DNA of 43,389 bases from Verrucomicrobiota bacterium. Lineage in GTDB: Bacteria > Verrucomicrobiota > Verrucomicrobiia > Verrucomicrobiales > DEV007. Made by a program: the position numbers and the translations under genes. The stretch is from contig DAOUQC010000037.1 of NCBI GenBank assembly GCA_030625775.1, forward strand, positions 1 to 43,389. Direction: 5' to 3'. Below, piece after piece: positions 24,739 through 32,113 of the stretch. Each line of letters starts with the position of its first letter. Positions within the stretch are counted from its first letter, which is position 1. A model generated the notes under the pieces. It did not search any database. It worked only from the letters and a program-made list of their open reading frames with translations, and was not told where the DNA came from.

Positions 24739-25650
24739 ATGAAATTTCATAGCTCATTTATAAGAGTATCGATCCTGGCTTCAGGCTTTGCTTTGTTATT
24801 ATCCTGCAATCAGGAAGACAAGTCGGGTGATGTGAAAGAAGTGCCATCGAGACTGTTCAAGGTTCATGGCATCGTCCAGGAAATCAAGCCCGGTGAAAAC
24901 ACTGTCGTTGTTGATCATGCTGAAATCCCTGATTATATGGGGGCGATGATTATGCCTTTCAAAGTCAAGGAGGCATTCGAGTTGATAGGGCTCGAAGCAG
25001 GGGATGAGATTCGTTTTGATTACAAAGTTCAGGAGCGGCAGAGCTGGATCGAAAATGTTGAAATTACGGGAAAAAAAGGTGAGGTGAAAATCCAGGGGAA
25101 AGGTGTAGAAGGTAAAGCTGCGGGGGGAGTGTTGCCGATCAATAGCCGGCTACCGGATTATCGTTTTATTGATGAAACGGGCACGCCTGTAAAGCTGTCC
25201 GATTATCGGGGAGGGCCACTTGCCTTGACCTTTGTATTCACTCGCTGCCCGGTACCGGAATATTGCCCGGCGATGATGCGCAATTTTTCCAAGGCTAGCA
25301 AATTATTGGAGAGTGCACAGGATGCTCCGGCTTCTTGGAATTTATTGACTATTTCTTTTGATGTGGACTTCGATACCCCGGAAATTATGAAGAATTGGGG
25401 TAAAATGTTTGGGTTCGAAGCGGGGCATTCGTGGCATCTGCTGTCTGCAAAAAAGCACAGTGATACGATTCAGAAAATCTCAGCCGACGTGGGGCTGAAG
25501 TTTGGTGAAAACAAGGGCTCCTACCAGCACAACCTTCGCACCGTTGTATTGGATTCCGAGGGGCGGATTCGCCATGTTTTTACTGATGAAAACTGGACGG
25601 TGGAAGGCCTGATAAAGGAGATGGGAAAAGCAGCATTGCCGCTGAAATGA
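24739..25650 (+). CDS. SCO family lipoprotein with N-terminal copper-binding (CusF-like) domain
   Basis: A 303-residue lipoprotein (lipobox FALLLSC). After it comes a CusF-type domain of about 80 residues, FKVHGIVQEIKPGENTVVVD... HAEIPDYMGAMIMPFKVK (about 35-75), with His, Met and Met residues positioned like the Cu(I) ligands of CusF. The C-terminal SCO domain begins at PDYRFIDETGTPVKLSDYRG. It has a C-x5-C pair (FTRCPVPEYC, about 170-176) instead of C-x3-C, then NLLTISFDVDFDTPEIMKNWG and the distal histidine in SYQHNLRTVVLDSEG. Two copper-handling modules in one chain suggest internal metal transfer. It is divergent from the other SCO gene. Confidence 0.9.
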   Translation: MKFHSSFIRVSILASGFALLLSCNQEDKSGDVKEVPSRLFKVHGIVQEIKPGENTVVVDHAEIPDYMGAMIMPFKVKEAFELIGLEAGDEIRFDYKVQERQSWIENVEITGKKGEVKIQGKGVEGKAAGGVLPINSRLPDYRFIDETGTPVKLSDYRGGPLALTFVFTRCPVPEYCPAMMRNFSKASKLLESAQDAPASWNLLTISFDVDFDTPEIMKNWGKMFGFEAGHSWHLLSAKKHSDTIQKISADVGLKFGENKGSYQHNLRTVVLDSEGRIRHVFTDENWTVEGLIKEMGKAALPLK

Positions 25651-25745
25651 GTTTCAGATCCGCTGCAAATATCTCTGGTTGAAACTGCCGGTCAGGTGAT
25701 CGTCTGCCCCGGAATTTTTTGTGCACAGGAAATTTTTCATATAAC

Positions 25746-26516
25746 TCAGTGCTTCCGGATCAGATTTGTCTGGGAAGCGTTTTCGGGGATCTTAATGGTG
25801 AAAAGGTCGGCAGGAAAACGGGGAGCTAAATTCCAGTTGGATACGAGGCTGGAAATTTTTGGAGAACCGTCGCGTGCTTTGATGGTAATCACCAGTTTGC
25901 GGGGCAGGCGGTCTTTTTGACCGATCCAGAGATCCCAGTTGAGGCTTTGTTGCACGGCGTTGAGGTGGTCGCAAGTCACACCTTCAATCGTTTCGGTTCC
26001 AGCGTGCCTTACTACGCCGCCTTCGCGTGTGAGGCTGCTGTAGGGGTTGCTGACAAGAATATCAGAAAGCGGAGGGCGCACTCCCCAATCCCCACTGACG
26101 CTGTCGATGACGCCATCGATCGTAGCAGGGGCCTCTTCGGAGGCGTATTCATTCCGCTTTTCGTTATAGGTGGTGACTTTATTGCCCTCATAAAGTAATT
26201 GGCGTGGTCCCTGGTTCGTAGCCATGGTGATTTTTATTTTATTGGGGCGGGAGATGGACATGTCCACTTGAGCAGACTCATTGATGCTGGTGCCAAGCAC
26301 CAGGGCGGCATCAATGGTGCGGGAAGTGTGGAAGCTGAACTGGCGGGCGGCGGCCAGTTTGTCAGACATAGCACGGAGAACTTCATGAGCCTGCGGATCA
26401 ATCGTCAATTTGTTTTGATCGAGGGTGCTGCAGCTGTTGCCCAGGAGGGCAAAACCTGTCAGCAGTAGAACGGAAAAACTTTGTGAAAACAGAAGTGTGA
26501 CTGAGTGGTTTTGCAT
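25746..26516 (-). CDS. DUF2092 domain lipoprotein
   Basis: A 256-residue lipoprotein (signal FSVLLLTGFALLGNSC). The mature part matches DUF2092: DPQAHEVLRAMSDKLAAARQFSFH (about 41-64), SISRPNKIKITM, GPRQLLYEGNKVTTYNEKRNEYAS (about 103-126), then EGVTCDHLNAVQQSLNWDLWIGQKDRLPRKLVITIK (about 180-215). This gives a LolA/LolB-like half-barrel fold with the 'DLWI...P.K..I' strand. Members are periplasmic or outer-membrane lipoproteins of unknown function, perhaps hydrophobic-ligand binders. It is convergent with the SCO gene on its left and divergent from the Kef-type antiporter. Confidence 0.82.
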   Translation of the reverse strand: MQNHSVTLLFSQSFSVLLLTGFALLGNSCSTLDQNKLTIDPQAHEVLRAMSDKLAAARQFSFHTSRTIDAALVLGTSINESAQVDMSISRPNKIKITMATNQGPRQLLYEGNKVTTYNEKRNEYASEEAPATIDGVIDSVSGDWGVRPPLSDILVSNPYSSLTREGGVVRHAGTETIEGVTCDHLNAVQQSLNWDLWIGQKDRLPRKLVITIKARDGSPKISSLVSNWNLAPRFPADLFTIKIPENASQTNLIRKH

Positions 26517-26686
26517 GGCTTGCGGGTTTGGTGAGTGAATTTAAAATACGAAAAAAGAGTAGGGGACTGAACGATGCCTGTCTATGATAAATAGATGCAT
26601 TTGGTAGTCAGAATTTAGAGTTGGCTCCCCTGCTTGCAGAAGGAGGGAGGGAGGCAGAGCCTGTTCGGCATTCAAGAAAAAATAAT

Positions 26687-28288
26687 ATGTGGGAAGTTCT
26701 GGAATTGAGTTCGGCGTGGATAGTACTCGCATTTTTTTGTGGGCTGATATCCCGCATGCTTGGTTTGCCGCCTTTGACAGGTTTTCTAATGGCTGGGTTT
26801 ATCCTGAATTTTGAAGGAATCCACGCCAGTCCTGTGATTGATCAGTTTGCCGAGCTTGGGGTCACACTTTTGCTTTTCACTCTTGGCTTGAAGTTGCGTC
26901 TCAAAGATTTGTCCAAGTCTTATGTATGGGGAAATACCCTTGTTCACATGGTGGTTGTCATTGGTGTAGTGGCTTCGTTTTTGATGCTTGCGGGTTTGTT
27001 AATTGAGGGTGATTTGATTTCACAAGAATGGCGAACCTGTCTGGTACTGGCCTTTGCTCTCAGCTTTTCAAGCACAGTGTTTGCGGTGAAAGTGTTTCAG
27101 GATCGATCGGAGACCGGCTCTCTGCACGGAAGGATGGCGATTGGGGTGTTGATCGTGCAGGACATTGTTGCGGTTGCTTTTATGACCTTCGTGGGGGCGG
27201 GTGCTCCTTCCTGGTGGGCTTTGTTATTGTTTTTACTGATTCCAGCACGTCACTTGCTGTACAAAGCATTGGATTGGGGCGGGCATGGCGAGTTGCTCAC
27301 CTTGTTTGGATTTGCGATGGCCTTTTTCGGGGCAGAGGTATTTGGCCTGGTTGGGATGAAGGGGGATTTCGGAGCCCTGTTGCTCGGGGTTTTGATGGGG
27401 AGGCACCCGAAGGCGTCGGAGTTGGCCAAAAGCTTGTTGCGCTTTAAGGACGTGATGCTGGTAGGCTTTTTTCTTCAAATCGGGATGATGGGTTTTCCTG
27501 ATTTCCACGGGCTGTTGATTGCTGTGGTAATCGCTCTGATTCTGGTGCCGCTGAAAACGGTTTTATTTTATCGTTTGTTCACATGGTCAAAACTACGCTC
27601 AACGACGGCTTATTACGCTTCGCTGTCACTGGCAAATTTCAGTGAATTCGGTCTGATCGTCGGCAGTGTTGCCGTCAGCGTGGGGTGGTTTGAACAGGAA
27701 TGGCTGGTAATTCTTGCCTTGGCTCTGGCTTTGTCATTTGTATTTTCTTCATGGGCGAATGCCAAGGCTTTGTTAGGGTTTGAGAGATTCGGAGAAAGGC
27801 TCAAGCGGTGGCAAACAAAAGAGCGCCTGCCTGGAGACGGGTTTTTAGATCCTGGGAACGCATATTTGGTGGTCATAGGGATGGGGCGGGTGGGAACGAG
27901 AACTTATGAAACGCTGAGTGAACGATATGGTAGGGAGGTGATTGCTGTGGATGCCGATCCGGATGTTGTAAGTGAGCATCGTGAGCAGGGGCAGAATGTG
28001 ATTAATGGAGATGCCACAGATCGTGATTTTTGGGAGAGGTTCCGCTTGAAGCAGATCAGAGCAGTGATGCTGACATTACCGAGAAAAGCTGAAAACCAGA
28101 ATGTGGCAAAACATCTTCGCCGCTGGGGGTTTAAAGGGATCATATCGGTGGCTGCCCGCTATGAGGGGCACGTCGCCGAACTTGAGAATTCAGGAGTGGA
28201 TTTTGCCTATAACTACTATGCTGATGCAGGTGAAGCCTTTGCGCTGGCGGTGTGTGGGAAATACTTCCCCGACAAGGAGAAAGAATAG
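26687..28288 (+). CDS. Kef-type cation/proton antiporter (CPA2) with TrkA-N domain
   Basis: Inner-membrane monovalent cation:proton antiporter of 533 residues. About 12 membrane helices (residues 1-375) carry the CPA2 signatures GLPPLTGFLMAGFILNF, ELGVTLLLFTLGLKLRLKDL, ALSFSSTVFAVKV, GVLIVQDIVAVAF (the QDI substrate-site motif) and GDFGALLLGVLMGRH. A cytoplasmic Rossmann TrkA-N domain follows: YLVVIGMGRVGTRTYETLSER then REVIAVDADPDVV and GDATDRDFW (about 408-470), which binds NAD(H) or adenine nucleotides to gate transport. It has no TrkA-C domain. The layout resembles KefB/YbaL. The start at 26687 begins directly before the first helix; an earlier in-frame start adds only low-complexity residues. 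Confidence 0.92.
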   Translation: MWEVLELSSAWIVLAFFCGLISRMLGLPPLTGFLMAGFILNFEGIHASPVIDQFAELGVTLLLFTLGLKLRLKDLSKSYVWGNTLVHMVVVIGVVASFLMLAGLLIEGDLISQEWRTCLVLAFALSFSSTVFAVKVFQDRSETGSLHGRMAIGVLIVQDIVAVAFMTFVGAGAPSWWALLLFLLIPARHLLYKALDWGGHGELLTLFGFAMAFFGAEVFGLVGMKGDFGALLLGVLMGRHPKASELAKSLLRFKDVMLVGFFLQIGMMGFPDFHGLLIAVVIALILVPLKTVLFYRLFTWSKLRSTTAYYASLSLANFSEFGLIVGSVAVSVGWFEQEWLVILALALALSFVFSSWANAKALLGFERFGERLKRWQTKERLPGDGFLDPGNAYLVVIGMGRVGTRTYETLSERYGREVIAVDADPDVVSEHREQGQNVINGDATDRDFWERFRLKQIRAVMLTLPRKAENQNVAKHLRRWGFKGIISVAARYEGHVAELENSGVDFAYNYYADAGEAFALAVCGKYFPDKEKE

Positions 28289-28330
28289 CTTGTGCTTGAA
28301 TTTTGGAGCAATCTCCTGCATTGATTGGGA

Positions 28331-28792
28331 ATGAGAGGGATTCGATTATTGATTGTTACTTTGGCTTTGACCTCCTGGTCGTGTGAAACGCTGAAGCAAA
28401 AAGATGCGGACACGGAGGATGTGAGACCGACAACACTCGCCGAAATTGATACCAGTGATCTGCCTGAAGAATATGTGCCCAATATTCGCCCGGTGGTGGT
28501 CTATTATGTTGATGATCTTTCGAATAGTCAGTTCACTTTTTCAGATGAAATAGGGGATTATGAAGTGATGTTGTTTCCAGATCATCATTTTAGCTTTTTG
28601 GCAACGGCAAAGGATAAGTCGAGAAAAAGCACTAAGGAGGGTTTGTGGAAATGGCACAGGATTACTCCCAACCAGGGTTTTTTGATGTTGGATAACAGGC
28701 GCTGGTTTTTGAATTTCATATCATTGAAAGAAGCTAAAGCGACCACCAAAGGTGACCAGCGCTCGTTCATGTTGAAGTTTTCCCATATGTGA
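28331..28792 (+). CDS. Small lipoprotein of unknown function
   Basis: A 153-residue protein, not recognised. MRGIRLLIVTLALTSWSC is a clear lipoprotein signal with cysteine at 18. An acidic linker (KQKDADTEDVRPTTLAEIDTSDLPEEYVP) leads to a small beta-rich domain: RPVVVYYVDDLSNSQFTFSDE, YEVMLFPDHHFSFLATAKDK, KEGLWKWHRITPNQGFLML, RWFLNFISLKEAKATTKGDQ. The 'F.D..F.f......G.W.w......L.L......w.l.F' arrangement is like small lipocalin or DUF-type barrels that describe exported solute-binding domains, but nothing firmer can be said. It starts 42 bases after the antiporter gene on the same strand and may be cotranscribed. Confidence 0.6.
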   Translation: MRGIRLLIVTLALTSWSCETLKQKDADTEDVRPTTLAEIDTSDLPEEYVPNIRPVVVYYVDDLSNSQFTFSDEIGDYEVMLFPDHHFSFLATAKDKSRKSTKEGLWKWHRITPNQGFLMLDNRRWFLNFISLKEAKATTKGDQRSFMLKFSHM

Positions 28793-28820
28793 CAGCTTTT
28801 CCGTATGACACAAAATTTTC

Positions 28821-28849
28821 TTGTGTGACGGTAAAAGTCGACTTAGTCT
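28821..28849 (+). promoter_or_regulatory. Candidate sigma-70 promoter of the riboswitch transcript
   Basis: TTGTGT (28821-28826) and TAGTCT (28844-28849) are 17 bases apart. This predicts transcription starting near 28856, exactly where the P1 stem of the downstream RNA begins. The boxes are weak matches, but the agreement with the RNA 5' end supports the call. An ACACAA/TTGTGT inverted repeat overlaps the -35 box. Confidence 0.4.
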
Positions 28850-28853
28850 TCGA

Positions 28854-29058
28854 GCAAGCATCAGGAGTGGTTTTACTTGAAAGAGTGGAATCCGGCAACC
28901 TGGCGATGGAGAAGCCAAGGTGCCTTGGGAGCAGCAATGTTCCCGATGTGCGAGTAGTCCGGTTCGGTTGAACGGGGCGATCTCGAACAGTAATTCTCCA
29001 GTGGAGCGAAAAGGAATTTTCGATGACCGCCGATCCTGATGAGGACGGCGGTTTTTTT
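28854..29058 (+). ncRNA. SAM-I/SAM-IV clan riboswitch with expression platform
   Basis: The conserved core elements of S-adenosylmethionine aptamers occur in order. A P1 strand GCATC (28858-28862) is followed by the AGGAG junction (compare AAGAG in SAM-I) and P2 (28869-28893, stem GG..ACTT-GAAA-GAGT..TCC). Then come GGCAACC (28894-28900), the P3 hairpin TGGC-loop-GCCA (28901-28917), GGTGCC (28919-28924), P4 GGGA...TCCC (28927-28944) and the returning P1 strand GATGT (28945-28949). P2 lacks the SAM-I kink-turn. The P3 loop holds GGAGAA (28908-28913), which exactly complements TTCTCC at 28994-28999. A P3-loop-to-3'-tail pseudoknot is the hallmark of SAM-IV and SAM-I/IV variants. A hairpin (28959-28976) and an intrinsic terminator complete the platform, so ligand binding would be read out by termination before 29127. 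Confidence 0.8.
29026..29058 (+). terminator. Strong intrinsic terminator of the riboswitch platform
   Basis: ACCGCC pairs with GGCGGT (29026-29031 with 29047-29052). The inner stem TCCT/AGGA closes a GATG loop, and a run of seven T's follows at once (29052-29058). It is 68 bases upstream of the next start codon, the position expected of an attenuator. Confidence 0.92.
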
Positions 29059-29126
29059 GTATTCTTTTTTCGGCTTCATGACAGGACTGGTGTGATTGGA
29101 AATAAGGACTGACCAAATCACATATC

Positions 29127-29408
29127 ATGACATACGAAGACATATTACAAGGATCAAGGGCAGAGACAGGGCCCTCGGGTGCCGATCAGGGGGCGACAAG
29201 TCTTGTCGACCGGAAAGACCGGCTCGCCGTGAGAGTGAATTTTACTAATCCAGATCATCATTTGTGGAATAACCGTGGAACCTGGTGGTGTCATTTCACC
29301 TTGCACAAGTCTGACTACACGGCTCATCGGGTGAGGGTGTCCCTCAAGACAAGGGATCAGGCGGAAGCCCGTATCCGTCGCGATGAAGTGCTGGCGGCAA
29401 TCGCATGA
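29127..29408 (+). CDS. Small conserved protein downstream of SAM riboswitch, Arm-domain-like
   Basis: A 93-residue protein. Residues 1-35 look disordered; the rest (HHLWNNRGTWWCHFTLHKSD, then RVRVSLKTRDQAEARIRRDE) resembles the N-terminal Arm DNA-binding domain of tyrosine integrases: a three-stranded sheet with 'G.Ww..f' and 'R...SLkT.d..eA...rd'. No catalytic integrase domain follows, so it is not a recombinase remnant of normal length. I recall short free-standing proteins of this form in Verrucomicrobia, of unknown function. No clear ribosome-binding site precedes the ATG. It is the only gene directly behind the SAM-type riboswitch and terminator, with no obvious link to methionine or methylation. 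Confidence 0.72.
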   Translation: MTYEDILQGSRAETGPSGADQGATSLVDRKDRLAVRVNFTNPDHHLWNNRGTWWCHFTLHKSDYTAHRVRVSLKTRDQAEARIRRDEVLAAIA

Positions 29409-29471
29409 CGATTGGGAGTGAGGCAGAGCAGCTTATACTGTTGAAATGGTATTAATCAATCCTTGAGACAG

Positions 29472-29648
29472 ATGGAGAGCGAATCATTATTAAAAAGCCG
29501 GCTGAGGGGAGGTCAACGACGTTTCCTGCTAAGAGGCCTTTCTCCGTTGCCGGAAAATTTTCAGCAATGGCCCCGGGCAATGAAACTGCGCTTTTTGCGG
29601 CAAAGGGCTGGTGGAAATTTGTCTTATCCGGTCAGATCAAGTGGGTGA
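29472..29648 (+). CDS. Doubtful short basic open frame
   Basis: A possible 58-residue product rich in Arg and Leu (KSRLRGGQRRFLLRGLSPLP), starting 63 bases after the preceding gene. Its last 25 bases overlap the 3' end of the oppositely oriented ppk2 gene. There is no good ribosome-binding site and no recognised domain. It might be a real small gene cotranscribed behind the riboswitch, or chance. Confidence 0.25.
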   Translation: MESESLLKSRLRGGQRRFLLRGLSPLPENFQQWPRAMKLRFLRQRAGGNLSYPVRSSG

Positions 29649-30697
29649 TTTTCCTTGTTGTACACAGATGAAGCATCACCGACGATCAAAGGGTCGGGTG
29701 TGCCCAGGAAGTCGGGGTTTTTATCCGGGTAGTCGAGGTTAAAGAGGAAGTGGCGCATGCATTCAATTCTTGCCCGTTTTTTGTCATCGGATTTGATCAC
29801 TGTCCAGGGGGCGTCGGCGGTATCGGTGTAGAAAAACATGGATTCTTTCGCACGAGTGTATTCATCCCATTTGTTCAAGGACTGCATATCAATCGGGCTC
29901 AGCTTCCATTGTTTCAGAGGGTCGGTTTTGCGTGCGTGAAAGCGTCTGAGCTGCTCGAGTCGGCTGACGGAAAACCAGTATTTGTTGAAAGTGATGCCCG
30001 CGTTGGTAATCATTCGTTCCAGCAGCGGGCATTGGCGGAGGAAATCTAAATATTCAACCGAGTTGCAGAAGCCCATGACTCGTTCGACGCCGGTTCGGTT
30101 GTACCAGGATCGATCAAAAAATACCATTTCACCATTGGTTGGCAGGTGCTGCACGTAACGTTGAAAATACCACTGGCCGCGTTCTCGATCACTGGGTTTT
30201 TCCAGTGCTACAACATGGGCGGTCCGGGGATTGAGGTGCTCCATGAAACGTTTGATCGCTCCCCCTTTGCCAGCTGCGTCGCGCCCTTCAAAAATGGTTG
30301 CGATTTTTTTCTCGGCATCGCTGACCCAGCGCTGAACCTTTAGTAACTCGGCCTGTAGATGCAGTTTTTGCTGTTCATATTCTTTGGAGCTGAGTTTTTT
30401 TTGATAGGGGTAAATTCCCTTTTCATAACTAACCTCTAAAGAAACTTCACTTGTCAGGCCTTTGGTGGTTCTTGTGGAATCAATCAGTTCCGACAGATCG
30501 GCAAATTCTGTTTCCAAAGCTTTTTCATTCTCGGCAGGATCTGAAAAACGGGCTTCATCATTACCCTTGGATTTTTTTAAATCGACATCAGGCATTTCCG
30601 CCGGGTTCAAGGTTTGGTCTTTTGGAGAAGCTGAAGGAGTTGCTGCCGAGGAAGTTGAGCGGGGCTGTTTGTTGCGTTTTTTTTTCGAGTGGCTCAT
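29624..30697 (-). CDS. ppk2: Polyphosphate kinase 2 family protein
   Basis: Transfers phosphate between polyphosphate and nucleoside di- or monophosphates. The PPK2 domain (about 95-357) contains the Walker A loop IFEGRDAAGKGGAIKRFMEH (about 153-172), then VALEKPSDRERGQWYFQRYVQHLP, the Walker B/lid segment EMVFFDRSWYNRTGVERVMGF (about 214-234) and WKLSPIDMQSLNKWDEYTRAKE. A single PPK2 domain of this kind is usual for class I enzymes, which favour ADP/GDP. The first 90 residues are a charged, low-complexity extension (MSHSKKKRNKQPRSTSSAAT...), longer than in most members. It lies 79 bases downstream of the ornithine-cyclodeaminase-like gene on the same strand. Confidence 0.93.
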   Translation of the reverse strand: MSHSKKKRNKQPRSTSSAATPSASPKDQTLNPAEMPDVDLKKSKGNDEARFSDPAENEKALETEFADLSELIDSTRTTKGLTSEVSLEVSYEKGIYPYQKKLSSKEYEQQKLHLQAELLKVQRWVSDAEKKIATIFEGRDAAGKGGAIKRFMEHLNPRTAHVVALEKPSDRERGQWYFQRYVQHLPTNGEMVFFDRSWYNRTGVERVMGFCNSVEYLDFLRQCPLLERMITNAGITFNKYWFSVSRLEQLRRFHARKTDPLKQWKLSPIDMQSLNKWDEYTRAKESMFFYTDTADAPWTVIKSDDKKRARIECMRHFLFNLDYPDKNPDFLGTPDPLIVGDASSVYNKENHPLDLTG

Positions 30698-30776
30698 AGT
30701 TGTGGTATATATTTACGTTTCCCACCACTCAAAGGAAACGGTAATCCCGTTAAGAATGCTTTTGGCGGGAAATAAT

Positions 30777-31862
30777 CTATAAACGAACCCAGTCTTTCAG
30801 TTGGGGATGTTCGAAAATCATGGTTTCCTGGATTGTGAGATCCATACCTGCATGGCTTTCCACCGCCCGCTGGAACATGGCATGGGCGATTCCTACATCG
30901 ACATAAGCCAATCCCACGGCATTAAAGTAGGTGCGTTCGTCATCTGATTCACGCCCGGGTTTTTCTCCAGTGACAAGATCAACGAGATTACCGTGAATGT
31001 CGTTATCGGTGAGTTCACCGTCTTTATACATGCGGGACAGGGTCTGGGTGCGGTGTTTGACCGTGTCCCAGTCATCACAGACGATTTTGTCGCATTGGGC
31101 AGCGACGGCATATTCGTCCTCCCAGCCACCGATATGGGAGTAAAAACATCCTTTTTTCATCCATTCAGCTTTGAGCAATGGGGCTTGGGCACTGGTGGCG
31201 GTGACGATGACATCAGCTCCATCAGTAGCTTTCTGGAGATCGGTGTTTGCAGCGACAAATTTCAGGTCAGGCAATACGAGTGACATTTCCTTGATGAATT
31301 GAGCTTCTTCCTCATTGGTTTTTGCTCCAATCCGGCATTCTTCCAGTGAAGGCAGGACGGTCTTCATTGCAATCAGATGCATTTTTGCCTGTTCACCGGC
31401 ACCAATGAAGCCGATTGATTTTGAATCGGGTCGCGCGAGGTGCTTGGCAGCGAGTGCTCCCATGGCTCCAACCCGGATATTGGAACAGAGCGTGCCTTCC
31501 ATGAAAGCAATGGGGAAACCACGTTCAATTTCTGAAAGGATGATGACGGCCGAAAGATTCTGCAGGCCATGCAACACGGGGTTTGGAGGGAAGACGGACA
31601 CCCATTTAACACCACAGATTTTTTCTTTGATGAAGGTGGCGGGCAGGCAATTGATTCGCTCTTGAGTATCCTCGTTGAAAATCTGGACAATTTTTTCAGG
31701 GAAGAGAATATCATCATTTTTGTAGGCAGCCAGAGAATTTTCAGCAGCCTTGATGGCCAGTTTCAAATCGAGGCAACCTGCCTGTAAAAGATCTTCCTGC
31801 GACAGGTAGCGGCAAGCGATGCGATGCGATGGAGGTGCCGGTTCGAGTGGGTTTGCATTCAT
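30777..31862 (-). CDS. Ornithine cyclodeaminase / mu-crystallin family protein
   Basis: A 361-residue NAD(P)-dependent Rossmann protein. The N-terminal substrate domain has YLSQEDLLQAGCLDLKLAIKAAENSLAAY and CGVKWVSVFPPNP (the lysine near 89 typical of the family) followed by LQNLSAVIILSEIERGFPIAFMEG. The dinucleotide site is SIGFIGAGEQAKMHLIAMKTVLPSLEECRI (about 152-181), then GADVIVTATSAQAPLL and YSHIGGWEDEYA. The family includes ornithine cyclodeaminase, ketimine reductases and alanine or arginine dehydrogenases, so the exact reaction is open. The start at 31862 precedes the family-like segment; an earlier in-frame ATG at 31922 adds 20 unrelated residues. A CACTG-TAG-CAGTG hairpin lies just upstream (31868-31880). 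Confidence 0.87.
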   Translation of the reverse strand: MNANPLEPAPPSHRIACRYLSQEDLLQAGCLDLKLAIKAAENSLAAYKNDDILFPEKIVQIFNEDTQERINCLPATFIKEKICGVKWVSVFPPNPVLHGLQNLSAVIILSEIERGFPIAFMEGTLCSNIRVGAMGALAAKHLARPDSKSIGFIGAGEQAKMHLIAMKTVLPSLEECRIGAKTNEEEAQFIKEMSLVLPDLKFVAANTDLQKATDGADVIVTATSAQAPLLKAEWMKKGCFYSHIGGWEDEYAVAAQCDKIVCDDWDTVKHRTQTLSRMYKDGELTDNDIHGNLVDLVTGEKPGRESDDERTYFNAVGLAYVDVGIAHAMFQRAVESHAGMDLTIQETMIFEHPQLKDWVRL

Positions 31863-32113
31863 GGAACCACTGTAGCAGTGATAGTAAATCTGGCTCCGTA
31901 GACATTGCGGGAGTCCACGCAAATATTGTGATACTTGAAGCTTTTGAGGGTGGGGGCAGCTGCGCTGGGGCAGGGGAGGAAAATAATGGGTAATGACAGT
32001 TTTTTGTTTTTATCAGATCATTCTTTTCTGAATTATCGTAATTTTGCCATAGAGTTGCTTAATGGTTTTTTTGGTGGGAGAGTGTGGCTTGATTTTTTTT
32101 TATTCACAACATT

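Noticed and set aside
28854-29058. SRP RNA, tmRNA, RNase P or cobalamin riboswitch
   Set aside because: The diagnostic core motifs of these RNAs were looked for and not found; the SAM-type core elements are all present in order.
28721-29143. Minus-strand open frames across the riboswitch region
   Set aside because: They overlap the structured RNA and the lipoprotein gene, have no ribosome-binding site or known domain, and the T-run terminator is oriented for plus-strand transcription.
29127-29408. Truncated integrase gene marking an attachment site
   Set aside because: Only an Arm-like domain is present, no catalytic remnant or tRNA gene follows, and the gene has its own regulated leader.
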